11,197 bases of DNA from contig JASLCO010000230.1 in the NCBI GenBank assembly GCA_030146505.1, forward strand, positions 1 through 11,197, written 5' to 3'. Every line of letters begins with the position of its first letter. Within the stretch, counting starts at the first letter, position 1. Source of the stretch: Moraxellaceae bacterium (lineage in GTDB: Bacteria; Pseudomonadota; Gammaproteobacteria; Pseudomonadales; Moraxellaceae). Positions 1 through 7,296 of this stretch are shown here, one piece after another. The notes below the pieces were generated by a model. That model had not been told where the DNA came from and made no database searches. It saw nothing but the letters and a program-made list of their open reading frames with translations. Both the position numbers and the translations under genes were made by a program.

Positions 1-18
1 CGGGGAGGAGACGGGCGG

Positions 19-27
19 ACTATAGCA
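19..27 (-). promoter_or_regulatory. possible extended -10 promoter element pointing out of the window
   Basis: Read on the minus strand this is TGCTATAGT, an extended -10 (TGn followed by TATAGT), followed by a GC-rich discriminator-like stretch. The hexamer about 17 bases upstream (42-47) is a poor -35, which an extended -10 can tolerate. It would drive a gene lying left of base 1 that cannot be seen. GC-rich discriminators are typical of stable-RNA or translation genes, but that is only a guess. Confidence 0.3.
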
Positions 28-70
28 GAAAGGGGGGTGTTACATCGTCATCAATGGAATGACAGACCAT

Positions 71-128
71 GCAGGTGCGAATTCATTCGCACGCCATCCC
101 GTGTTTTTGCGAATGAACGCTCACCTGC
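71..128. repeat. REP-like palindrome, GTGCGAATTC family, copy 1
   Basis: The left arm, GCAGGTGCGAATTCATTCGC, is mirrored by a right arm at 109-128 whose reverse complement is GCAGGTGAGCGTTCATTCGC. The two arms differ only in a block of four bases near position 8 and are separated by about 18 bases. The same left arm recurs exactly at 9928-9947, and a close relative is at 7227-7296. The element is intergenic and lies just beyond the terminator of the acyl-CoA dehydrogenase gene. This matches the layout of paired REP (REPIN-like) elements. No REP-associated transposase is visible in the window. Confidence 0.75.
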
Positions 129-136
129 AAAACATC

Positions 137-168
137 AAAAAAGCCCGGCATTTGCCGGGCTTTTTTTT
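137..168 (-). terminator. bidirectional rho-independent terminator
   Basis: The stem GCCCGGCA (143-150) pairs with TGCCGGGC (153-160). It is flanked by six A residues on the left and eight T residues on the right, so it can terminate in both directions. On the minus strand it starts 16 bases after the stop codon of the acyl-CoA dehydrogenase gene and gives a clean GC stem plus U tract. Confidence 0.9.
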
Positions 169-184
169 GAGACTGATGCAGGAA

Positions 185-1318
<1,134 letters not shown>

Positions 1319-1449
1319 GGCAAGTTCTCCGGGATGCGAAATGGGTGAGGCTGGCAGTGGCCTGCGAAAAGATGCCGCGCAAGGGCGCTGGCAGGACCGC
1401 GCGAGTCTCCCCTTGCTGCCTTGAGCCGCCAATGACTCCGAAGTCCAAA

Positions 1450-1464
1450 ATTAGTGACATTAAT
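1450..1464. promoter_or_regulatory. 15-base palindrome in the divergent acyl-CoA dehydrogenase / AraC intergenic region
   Basis: ATTAGTGACATTAAT is a palindrome apart from its centre and one mismatched pair. It stands out as AT-rich in a GC-rich 218-base gap between divergent genes, about 131 bases before the dehydrogenase start and 72 bases before the regulator start. A regulator operator is the obvious reading, but AraC proteins usually bind direct repeats, so the ligand protein is uncertain. I found no convincing -35/-10 pair elsewhere in the gap; TATTCT at 1491-1496 is a possible -10 for the regulator. Confidence 0.35.
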
Positions 1465-1536
1465 GCTCAGGGGCGGTGCGGAGCGGGGCCTATTCTGGTA
1501 ACTTCATGATTCCAATAGGTAATTGAGCTCTATGAC

Positions 1537-2589
1537 GTGGTCCGTGGCAGCATTACCCTCGCCTATGTGAAACGGCTGCTGGCCGATACCGCCCGCGAAG
1601 GCGTGGATCTGGTCAGCCTGTTCCGCGAAGCCGGCCTGGATCCGGCCCTGCTGGGGCAGGAAGACATGCGCATGGGCATGGGCGATTTCATACGCCTGCT
1701 GCAAACGGTGATGCGTCGCACCGAAGACGAATTCCTGGGGCTGGGTCGCGGTACCCGCTCCAAGCCCGGCACCTTTTCCATGATGGCGCATGCCGTCATC
1801 AACTGCCCTGACCTGGGCTCTGCCATTGCGCGCTCGGCGCAGTTCTACCGGATTGTGGATTTTCCGCTGGAGCTGCGTGTGGAGCGAGGCGAGCGTGAAA
1901 GCCGGCTTATCCTCACGACGGCGGCTGTCGAGCACGGCAACATCATGGAAGCCATCATCTTCATTTCCCTGCGTTTCTGGAGCTGGCTGACCGGCCGCAA
2001 CCTGGACCCGGTGGCGCTGCAGCTGGATTTTCCCGAGCCGCCACAGTCGGAAGAATTCCGTCGCCTCTTCCAGGGGCCCATCACTTACAACAACGCGCGA
2101 ACTGCCATTGTCTTTCCGACTTCATGGCTGTCATTGCCGTTGGTGCAGAATCCGCTGTCGCTGTCGAAATTCCTCAAGGATTCGCTGGCGCTGATCATCG
2201 TTGGCAACCGCCAGCCCATAGGCCTGCCCGAGCAGATACGCGCCATCATCTCCAAGGGCTATGGCAATGCCTTCCCGGATTTCGCCCAGGTTTGCGAAAC
2301 CCTGAACATGACGCCGCAGACCTTGCGCCGCCGTCTCAAGGAAGAAAACACCAGCTATCAGGCCATCAAGGACAGCATCCGCCAGGATGCCGCGCGTTAT
2401 TACCTCGCCAAGGAAGAGCTTTCCATCGACGAGATTGCGTTGATGATGGGTTTTTCCGAAGCCAGCTCTTTCCACCGCGCTTTCAAGAAATGGACGGGGC
2501 AGACGCCTGCGGCCTGGCGCCGCGAATTGCTGGGCCTGCCGCCGGAAGCCGGTGACAGTGATGACGAAGAAGGTTGGGTGGCTGGTTGA
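1537..2589 (+). CDS. AraC-family transcriptional regulator with N-terminal 'arabinose-binding-like' domain
   Basis: A 350-residue DNA-binding regulator. Residues about 20-205 resemble the N-terminal effector domain found in the OruR/ArgR-like branch of AraC proteins. The C-terminal part carries two helix-turn-helix units: FPDFAQVCETLNMTPQTLRR at 246-265, and the AraC signature from SIDEIALMMGFSEASSFHRA (296-315) to the GQTPAAWR end at 321-328. An acidic tail (SDDEE) follows. The start is GTG at 1537: the frame is closed by TAG at 1516, the only upstream alternative is ATT, and the ribosome site (GAG at 1525-1527) is weak, so the exact start is uncertain. It is divergently arranged with a long-chain-type acyl-CoA dehydrogenase, which suggests it controls that gene or a fatty-acid catabolic regulon; this is inferred from position only. 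It converges with nsrR across a 15-base gap with no visible terminator. Confidence 0.9.
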   Translation: MVRGSITLAYVKRLLADTAREGVDLVSLFREAGLDPALLGQEDMRMGMGDFIRLLQTVMRRTEDEFLGLGRGTRSKPGTFSMMAHAVINCPDLGSAIARSAQFYRIVDFPLELRVERGERESRLILTTAAVEHGNIMEAIIFISLRFWSWLTGRNLDPVALQLDFPEPPQSEEFRRLFQGPITYNNARTAIVFPTSWLSLPLVQNPLSLSKFLKDSLALIIVGNRQPIGLPEQIRAIISKGYGNAFPDFAQVCETLNMTPQTLRRRLKEENTSYQAIKDSIRQDAARYYLAKEELSIDEIALMMGFSEASSFHRAFKKWTGQTPAAWRRELLGLPPEAGDSDDEEGWVAG

Positions 2590-2604
2590 ATGCGGAGTGC
2601 TGAC

Positions 2605-3063
2605 TCAGCGTAGGCGTGGCAGTTCGGTGATGTTGATGCCCACCAGTTTCACCAGGCTGGCCGGCTCGGCCACGAGGTTTTCCAGGGTGTAGCGATCCAG
2701 CACGGCCATGAAGGCGGCAGAGGCTTCCTGCAGGGCCCGGCGCAGTTCGCAGGAAGGCAGCAGGCGGCAGCGGCCGGAAGGCTTGTTGCAATCCACGGGC
2801 ATCAGCGTCGGTTCCATTTCCCGCACCACATCTCCCACGCATATGAGAGCAGCCGGTCTGGCCAGCATCATGCCGCCGTTTTTTCCCTGCACGGTTTGCA
2901 GGAAGCCGGCCTGCCCCAGATGGTGCACCACCTTCACCAGATGATTACGGGAAATGCTGAGGGCTTCGGCCACTTCGCTCACCGTGCTCAGCCTGCCTTC
3001 GGGTTTCAAGGCCACATAGATAAGGGTGCGCAGGCTGAAGTCGGTGTGCAGGGTCAGTTGCAT
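2605..3063 (-). CDS. nsrR: NsrR, Rrf2-family nitric-oxide-sensing repressor
   Basis: A 152-residue Rrf2-family protein. The winged helix covers roughly residues 1-80, with the recognition region TVSEVAEALSISRNHLVKVV at 27-46. The cluster-binding loop has Cys92, Cys99 and Cys105, and Asp8 is present; in Streptomyces NsrR the [4Fe-4S] cluster is held by three Cys and Asp8. The segment LDRYTLENLV at 122-131 is typical of NsrR rather than IscR. NsrR represses NO-response genes until NO attacks its cluster. The first Cys spacing here is C-x6-C, wider than the C-x4/x5-C I recall in studied members. It is the last gene of the globin-reductase-nsrR operon, 5 bases after the reductase stop codon. It has no clear Shine-Dalgarno, which suggests translational coupling. 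The operators at 4485-4549 imply autoregulation. Confidence 0.92.
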   Translation of the reverse strand: MQLTLHTDFSLRTLIYVALKPEGRLSTVSEVAEALSISRNHLVKVVHHLGQAGFLQTVQGKNGGMMLARPAALICVGDVVREMEPTLMPVDCNKPSGRCRLLPSCELRRALQEASAAFMAVLDRYTLENLVAEPASLVKLVGINITELPRLR

Positions 3064-3068
3064 GGGAT

Positions 3069-4055
3069 TTACGGTGAGTTTGTTTGTGCCTTCGAAGGGG
3101 GAGCGGTCAGGAAGGCATCGGCATGGATTTGCGCCAGGCTGGCGCCCGCCAAGAATAGCTTTTTGCGCAAACCGTTGACCAGCGCCGGTGCGCCGCAGAG
3201 ATAGCTGCGCCAGCCGGCAAAGTTGGGGCTGAGCGCCAGAGCCGCGCTTTCTATGGGGCGACGGTCCAGGCCGTCATCGCCGCCTTCCAGTGCAAACGCC
3301 TGGTAGCGCAATTGCGGATAGCTGTTGGCCAGGGCAGCGAGTTCCTGACGGTAATAAAGACCGTCGGCATGCAGGGTGCCGTGCAGCAGGTGCAGGGGGC
3401 CGGTGTGGCCCTGGGCAATGGCATCGCGGGCAATGCCGATCAGGGGCGCAAGGCCGGTGCTGGTGCCTACCAGCAGCAAGGGCTGCTCGCGGTTTTCGCC
3501 GGCATAAAAGCAGCCACCTATGGCGGGCGAGAATTCCACGCTGTCGCCGGCGATCAGTGCATCGTGTGCCCATGATGAAACGCGGCCGTCGGCCACGCGG
3601 CGGATATGCAATTCCAGATGGCCGTCATCCGGCAGGCTGGCCAGTGAATAGCTGCGGCCCAGTGTGTCGCTTTTCCAGAGCGTGAGGTATTGCCCGGCAC
3701 GGAAGCTGAAATCTTCCGGCAGCGAAAGGCGCAGGCGCATCACTTCGTGATTGAGCAGGCTTTTTTCCAGTACCACGCCACGATGGCGTTGCTGGCCATG
3801 GTCCAGGCGTTTGGCCCGCAGGGTCTCCTCGGGATGGCAGATACAGGGCAGGAAAAAGCCCCGGGCTTTTTCCGTGTCCTTGAGTCCGGCCTGGGCCTTG
3901 GCGGGGACCGGCCCTTCGGCCTGCATCATGCAGGTCTGGCAGGCGCCGGCCTTGCAACTGTGTGGCAATTCGTGGCCGGCGGCGAGCAGGCGGTCCAGGA
4001 CGGATTGGCCGGCCGCAAGTTCATAGTCGCAGTTTTCAAAGACAAGTTTGCTCAT
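3069..4055 (-). CDS. 2Fe-2S ferredoxin / FAD / NAD(P)H oxidoreductase, probable reductase partner of the globin
   Basis: A 328-residue electron-transfer protein. Residues 1-80 form a plant-type 2Fe-2S ferredoxin domain with Cys34, Cys39, Cys42 and Cys71 (CKAGACQTC, then PCICHP). Residues about 92-185 are an FNR-like FAD domain with the flavin motif RSYS at 134-137. Residues about 192-318 are the NAD(P)H domain, with GTSTGLAP at 197-204, YLCGAP at 285-290 and the terminal HADAF at 311-315. Domain order is that of ring-hydroxylase and CDP-glucoseen-type reductases. It lies 43 bases after a truncated hemoglobin gene and 5 before nsrR, so the likely job is feeding electrons from NAD(P)H to the globin heme. 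That pairing is inferred; the family also serves oxygenases. The start at 4055 is chosen by AAGGAA about 8 bases upstream and the normal ferredoxin N-terminus. Longer in-frame extensions overlap the globin gene out of frame and carry no domain. Confidence 0.88.
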   Translation of the reverse strand: MSKLVFENCDYELAAGQSVLDRLLAAGHELPHSCKAGACQTCMMQAEGPVPAKAQAGLKDTEKARGFFLPCICHPEETLRAKRLDHGQQRHRGVVLEKSLLNHEVMRLRLSLPEDFSFRAGQYLTLWKSDTLGRSYSLASLPDDGHLELHIRRVADGRVSSWAHDALIAGDSVEFSPAIGGCFYAGENREQPLLLVGTSTGLAPLIGIARDAIAQGHTGPLHLLHGTLHADGLYYRQELAALANSYPQLRYQAFALEGGDDGLDRRPIESAALALSPNFAGWRSYLCGAPALVNGLRKKLFLAGASLAQIHADAFLTAPPSKAQTNSP

Positions 4056-4098
4056 ACGTATTCCTTGCAGGCCGGCCGGTGTTGTTTCCTGATTTTTT

Positions 4099-4467
4099 TC
4101 AGCGTCCGAGGACGGCATCGCGCACGCTGTTGGCGATGGCGGCCACTTCCTGGATGTCGCCCTGTCCCACGCCAAGCTCGGCCAGCGTGCCGCCCAGCAG
4201 CTCGATGACGGCGTCGACATGGCTGTCATCGAGGCCGCGCTTGACCAGATGCGCATGGCCGGCCTTCATGTCGAGGCCGCTGTAGTTGTTGGGGCCGCCG
4301 AAGGCCACGGTCAGAAAGGATTTCTGCTTGGCGATCTGCTGGTCCATGTCGGTGTCGTCGAAGAAATGGCTGATGCGGTCGTCGCCCAGTACCTTCCGGT
4401 AGAAGATGTCGACAGCAGCGGAAACAGCAGGCTCGCCGCCAAGGCGTTCGTAAAGGCTGGCACTCAT
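4099..4467 (-). CDS. group I truncated hemoglobin (trHbN-like), probable NO dioxygenase
   Basis: A 122-residue 2-on-2 globin, normal length for group I (trHbN/GlbN) proteins. It opens with LYERLGGEPAV at 5-15, continues FYRKVLGDDRISHFF at 22-36 and AFGGPNNYSGLDMK at 55-68, all family landmarks. By alignment from memory with M. tuberculosis trHbN, Tyr23 is B10, Gln48 is E11 and His71 is the proximal F8 heme ligand. These are the residues that give trHbN its oxygen affinity and NO dioxygenase activity (NO plus O2 to nitrate). It is the first gene of an operon with a flavin/iron-sulfur reductase and nsrR, under two NsrR-type operators, which makes NO detoxification the best reading. The start ATG at 4467 has AGGGAG at 4475-4480, 7 bases upstream. 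Other globin roles (O2 binding, peroxidase) are not excluded. Confidence 0.95.
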   Translation of the reverse strand: MSASLYERLGGEPAVSAAVDIFYRKVLGDDRISHFFDDTDMDQQIAKQKSFLTVAFGGPNNYSGLDMKAGHAHLVKRGLDDSHVDAVIELLGGTLAELGVGQGDIQEVAAIANSVRDAVLGR

Positions 4468-4484
4468 GGGTGTACTCCCTGTTT

Positions 4485-4507
4485 AAAATGTATTTGAAAT
4501 GCATCGA
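4485..4507. promoter_or_regulatory. NsrR operator 1
   Basis: AAAATGTATTT, one G, then AAATGCATCGA. This fits the 11-1-11 NsrR palindrome known from enterics (AANATGCATTT and its complement) at 17 of 20 informative positions. The core ATGTATTT/AAATGCAT has a single mismatch between half-sites. Its centre, 4496, is 29 bases upstream of the globin start codon, a natural place to block transcription of the operon. Confidence 0.85.
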
Positions 4508-4526
4508 ATGCAGACGCGAGGTTACA

Positions 4527-4549
4527 TCAATGTATTTTAAATGCAACTT
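4527..4549. promoter_or_regulatory. NsrR operator 2
   Basis: The core ATGTATTT-T-AAATGCAA (4530-4546) plus flanks fits the NsrR 11-1-11 consensus at 16 of 20 informative positions. The centre at 4538 is 42 bases from the centre of operator 1, close to four helical turns, so both sites lie on the same face of the DNA. I could not assign a convincing -35/-10 pair for the globin promoter; AT-rich TACATT hexamers inside either operator (minus strand) could be the -10. Confidence 0.75.
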
Positions 4550-4560
4550 ATCGTGGTTTA

Positions 4561-4651
4561 CGTAGGAGCGGCTTCAGCCGCGAACAGGTTTTGGTCGTAG
4601 GTGGTTCGCGGCTGCGCTAAAGCATAGCCTTCGGTAAAGCCGCTCCTACGG
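4561..4651. repeat. REP-like palindrome, GGAGCGGCTT family, copy 1
   Basis: CGTAGGAGCGGCTT at 4561-4574 is mirrored by AAGCCGCTCCTACG at 4637-4650. Inside, CAGCCGCGAAC (4575-4585) is mirrored by GTTCGCGGCTG (4603-4613), giving nested stems. The element lies between the divergent globin and purU genes, an unusual place because REP elements more often sit at gene 3' ends. Related arms occur at 9849-9922 and 9991-10017. Confidence 0.8.
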
Positions 4652-4697
4652 ATAGGCGCTTTGCGGTAGAGTCGGGCCTTTCGCGTATTGCTCCGGA

Positions 4698-5582
4698 ATG
4701 TCCATGTCGTCCTCACAAAATAGTGCCGCCCAGACCCTGGCCCGTCTGCTTATCACCTGCCCGGACCAACCCGGCATCGTCAGTGCGGTCTCCAACTTCC
4801 TCTACAACCACGGCGCCAATATCACCGACCTCGACCAGCATTCCACGGAAGCCGAGGGCGGCACCTATTTCATGCGCCTGGAATTCCAGACGCCGCATCT
4901 GGACCTGTCGCGCCATGTGCTGGCCAAGACGTTTGGCGAGGCCGTGGCCAGCCGCTATGGCATGGACTGGCGCATCAGCTATGCCGCTGATTTGAAAAAA
5001 GTCGCGATTCTGGTGTCAAAAGTGGATCACGCCCTGCTGGAGCTGCTCTGGCGCTGGCAGCGCGGTGCCTTGCCCTGCGAGATTGCCTGCGTGATCAGCA
5101 ATCACGAGGACCTGCGTCGTGCGGTTGAACGTTTCGACGTGCCTTTCCATGTTGTGCCTGTGGCCAAGGACAACAAGCCGCAGGCCGAAGCCAAAGTGCA
5201 GGAGCTGTTGCAGGGCTGTGATCTTGTCGTGCTCGCACGCTATATGCAGATTCTTTCCGGTGATTTCGTGGCGCAATGGCCGCACCGGATCATCAATATC
5301 CATCACTCCTTTCTGCCGGCGTTTGTCGGCGCCGACCCTTACCGCCAGGCGCATGAAAAGGGCGTGAAGCTGATTGGTGCCACTGCACATTACGTGACAG
5401 CGGATCTGGACCAGGGGCCCATCATCGAGCAGGACGTGGACCGTGTTTCACATCGCGATGATGTGGCTACTTTGCGTGACCTCGGGCAGGACGTGGAGCG
5501 CAATGTGCTGGCGCGCGCGGTGAAGTGGCATCTGGAAGACCGCATCATCGTGCATGGCAACAAGACCATCGTGTTCAACTGA
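4698..5582 (+). CDS. purU: formyltetrahydrofolate deformylase
   Basis: A 294-residue cytosolic enzyme that hydrolyses 10-formyl-tetrahydrofolate to formate and tetrahydrofolate, balancing one-carbon pools and supplying formate for PurT. An ACT domain covers about residues 15-95 (LLITCPDQPGIVSAVSNFLY at 17-36). The formyltransferase-fold domain covers about 100-280, with INIHHSFLPAF at 199-209 and ATAHYVTADLDQGPIIEQD at 228-246. By analogy with PurN, the catalytic residues are Asn200, His202 and Asp238. Length is normal for PurU. Two in-frame ATGs compete: 4698 sits directly on GGA and has no room for a ribosome site, whereas 4704 has GGA six bases upstream, so the true start is probably 4704 (two residues shorter). 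It is divergent from the NO operon with a REP-like element between. It lies 39 bases before the next permease start and could be co-transcribed with it. Confidence 0.96.
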   Translation: MSMSSSQNSAAQTLARLLITCPDQPGIVSAVSNFLYNHGANITDLDQHSTEAEGGTYFMRLEFQTPHLDLSRHVLAKTFGEAVASRYGMDWRISYAADLKKVAILVSKVDHALLELLWRWQRGALPCEIACVISNHEDLRRAVERFDVPFHVVPVAKDNKPQAEAKVQELLQGCDLVVLARYMQILSGDFVAQWPHRIINIHHSFLPAFVGADPYRQAHEKGVKLIGATAHYVTADLDQGPIIEQDVDRVSHRDDVATLRDLGQDVERNVLARAVKWHLEDRIIVHGNKTIVFN

Positions 5583-5621
5583 TTTTCCGGAATTCTCACC
5601 GCGCCGTTGCGGACTCATGCC

Positions 5622-6878
5622 ATGAATGCCTCCCCGGCCCTGTCTTCCCGCCTCGGCCTGCTGCTGACGCTGTATGTCTGCCAGGGCCTCCCGACCGGTG
5701 TTTTCACGCAAGCCCTGCCGGTGATCCTGCGGCAGTATGGCGTATCACTGGATATCATCGGTTTCAGCGGCCTGCTGGCCATGCCGTGGGCCTTGAAATT
5801 CCTGTGGGCACCTTATGCGGACCGGCATTTTTCCGCGCGGCTGGGCCAGCGCCGCAGCTGGATATTGCCCATGCAGCTTGCGGCGTTCTTCACGCTGCTT
5901 TACATCGCCTTTTTTGATCCGCACCGCCTGGACAGCCAGGGTGGCGTGGCGGAATTTTTCCTGCTCATGCTGCTGGTCAATCTGTTTGCCGCCACGCAGG
6001 ACATTGCCACCGATGGCCTGGCCGTGCGCATCCTGTCTTTTCACGAGCGCGGCCTTGGCAATGGCGTGCAGGTGGCGGGCTATCGTCTTGGCCTGATTGT
6101 TGGTGGTGGCCTTCTGCTTTATTTCATGGGGGGATGGGGCTGGCGGGCCTCTTTCCTTTTTCTTGCCCTGTTGCAGGCGGCGCTGACACTGCCCCTGTTT
6201 TTTTTCCATGAGCCGCCACCCCTGTTGGCGGCTCCGCGCAAACATCCACGCTACCGGGACAGCTTCGCCGGTTTTTTTTCGCGCCCGGGCCTGTATGGCT
6301 GGCTGGTGGTACTGGTCACTTACAAGGCGGGTGAATCGTTGGGCTCGGCCATGGTCAAGCCCATGTTGAAAGACATGGGGCTGGACCTGAAGGACATCGG
6401 CCTGATGGTGAGCGTGGCGGGCTCGCTGGCGGCGTTGGCGGGCGCTTTGCTGGGTGGTTGGCTGACGGCAAGAATCGGGCGTGCACGCGCCATTGTCGGC
6501 TTCGGTGTCCTGCAGGCTGTGGCCGTGACGGCCTATGCCCTTGTTTCATGGCGGCATGAAGCAGGTTGGCCCGTGGACATGGCGCTGGTTGCCGGCATCA
6601 ATGCCCTGGAGCACTTTGCCAGCGGCATGGCCATGGCGGCCTTGCTGACGGCGGTGATGGATTTGTCGCGTCCTGAACAGGCGGCATCCGATTTCACCGT
6701 GCAGGTGAGCATCCTCGCGATTTTCGGGGGCATTTTTTATCTGGCCGCCGGCATCACTGCCAGACTGCTGGGATTTACCGGTTATTTCCTGCTTTCCGGT
6801 GCCATTGCCCTGGCTCTGCTCTGGCCGGCCGCCGTGTATTGCCGCCGTTTGCCCGCCCTGCAAGGGCAGGGTGGGTAA
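5622..6878 (+). CDS. MFS permease of the AmpG-like (PAT) family
   Basis: A 418-residue inner-membrane protein with about 12 predicted hydrophobic segments. Family landmarks are LLLTLYVCQGLPTGVF near the N-terminus, the segment PWALKFLWAPYADRHFS, and ATQDIATDGLAVRIL followed by ERGLGNGVQVAGYRLG, which is very characteristic of the AmpG/acetyl-CoA-transporter/RhtX group. AmpG itself imports anhydro-muropeptides for cell-wall recycling; related members import siderophores or other solutes. No ampC/ampR or siderophore genes lie nearby, so the substrate is open. The start at 5622 is chosen over a TTG at 5607 because GGA at 5611-5613 lies 8 bases upstream. It follows purU closely and is followed by a weak hairpin and tusA. 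Confidence 0.88.
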   Translation: MNASPALSSRLGLLLTLYVCQGLPTGVFTQALPVILRQYGVSLDIIGFSGLLAMPWALKFLWAPYADRHFSARLGQRRSWILPMQLAAFFTLLYIAFFDPHRLDSQGGVAEFFLLMLLVNLFAATQDIATDGLAVRILSFHERGLGNGVQVAGYRLGLIVGGGLLLYFMGGWGWRASFLFLALLQAALTLPLFFFHEPPPLLAAPRKHPRYRDSFAGFFSRPGLYGWLVVLVTYKAGESLGSAMVKPMLKDMGLDLKDIGLMVSVAGSLAALAGALLGGWLTARIGRARAIVGFGVLQAVAVTAYALVSWRHEAGWPVDMALVAGINALEHFASGMAMAALLTAVMDLSRPEQAASDFTVQVSILAIFGGIFYLAAGITARLLGFTGYFLLSGAIALALLWPAAVYCRRLPALQGQGG

Positions 6879-6880
6879 AC

Positions 6881-6911
6881 GCCCCCCTACGGGTTTTCTG
6901 CAGGGGGCTTT
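6881..6911 (+). terminator. weak terminator-like hairpin after the permease gene
   Basis: GCCCCC (6881-6886) pairs with GGGGGC (6903-6908), followed by only TTT. The 16-base loop and short T tract make this a poor intrinsic terminator, so partial read-through into tusA is possible. It starts two bases after the permease stop codon. Confidence 0.4.
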
Positions 6912-6916
6912 CGGGC

Positions 6917-6922
6917 GACAAT
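6917..6922 (+). promoter_or_regulatory. possible -10 element for tusA
   Basis: GACAAT followed by GCGCGC resembles a -10 with a GC-rich discriminator and would give a leader of about 26 bases before the tusA ATG. The same arrangement (TACAAT then GCGCGC) lies before the MATE gene on the other strand. The hexamer at the -35 position (about 6894-6899, TTTTCT) is poor. Confidence 0.35.
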
Positions 6923-6954
6923 GCGCGCTCCTTCGCTGCAACCCGCCCCTCGCC

Positions 6955-7215
6955 ATGACTGAAGCCGCTATCCACCATTCCGACGTCAGCCATCATCTGG
7001 ATGCCCGGGGCCTTTATTGCCCCGAGCCGGTCATGATGCTGCACAACAAGGTGCGCGACATGCAGGCGGGTGAACTGCTGGAAGTGATTGCCACTGACCC
7101 TTCCACCACGCGCGACATTCCCAAGTTCTGCAACTTTCTGGGCCATGAGCTGGTGGCGCAGGAAACGCTGCAGGAGAAAAAGGAATTCCGTTATCTCATC
7201 CGCAAGGGCGGCTGA
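6955..7215 (+). CDS. tusA: TusA sulfurtransferase
   Basis: An 86-residue sulfur-carrier protein. As in E. coli, it should take persulfide sulfur from IscS and pass it to TusBCD/E and MnmA for 2-thiolation of tRNA wobble uridine (Lys, Glu, Gln tRNAs); TusA proteins also feed other sulfur pathways. The catalytic motif CPEPVMML starts at Cys22. The stretches TDPSTTRDIPKFCNF at 47-61 and FRYLIRKGG at the end match E. coli TusA closely as I recall it. The ATG at 6955 gives the normal length; the frame is open further upstream through the hairpin but shows no conserved sequence there. No good Shine-Dalgarno is visible. It converges with the alpha/beta hydrolase gene, the gap being filled by a REP-like element. 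Confidence 0.96.
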   Translation: MTEAAIHHSDVSHHLDARGLYCPEPVMMLHNKVRDMQAGELLEVIATDPSTTRDIPKFCNFLGHELVAQETLQEKKEFRYLIRKGG

Positions 7216-7226
7216 GGCGGCTTTTC

Positions 7227-7296
7227 TGTAGGTGCGAACTGATTCGCACAATCATCCCTCGGCATGTGCGAACGCTGCGCTGAATTCGCACCTACG
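7227..7296. repeat. REP-like palindrome, GTGCGAATTC family, copy 2
   Basis: GTAGGTGCGAACTGATTCGC at 7228-7247 is mirrored by TGAATTCGCACCTAC at 7281-7295 (reverse complement GTAGGTGCGAATTCA). A further internal arm GTGCGAACG starts at 7266. It fills nearly the whole 81-base gap between convergent tusA and the hydrolase and abuts the hydrolase stop codon (7297-7299). With no other terminator here, the palindrome may serve as the transcript end for both genes. Confidence 0.75.

Noticed and set aside
71..128. Possible CRISPR repeats or IS ends in the recurring palindromes
   Set aside because: Copies are dispersed singly or in mixed clusters, are palindromic, have no regular spacers, no transposase and no flanking target duplication that I can see; REP-like elements explain them better.
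2131..2475. Minus-strand open frame within the AraC regulator
   Set aside because: No start context or family resemblance; it is antisense to the conserved helix-turn-helix region.
2590..2604. Terminator between convergent araC-type gene and nsrR
   Set aside because: Only 15 bases separate the stop codons and no stem followed by a T tract is visible.
4056..4256. N-terminal extension of the reductase frame by 67 codons
   Set aside because: It overlaps the globin gene out of frame, has low-complexity Ser/Trp/Ala composition, and a good ribosome site precedes the ATG at 4055.
6799..6954. Upstream extension of the tusA frame by 52 codons
   Set aside because: It overlaps the end of the permease gene and a hairpin; TusA proteins start close to the ATG at 6955 and no conserved residues lie upstream.
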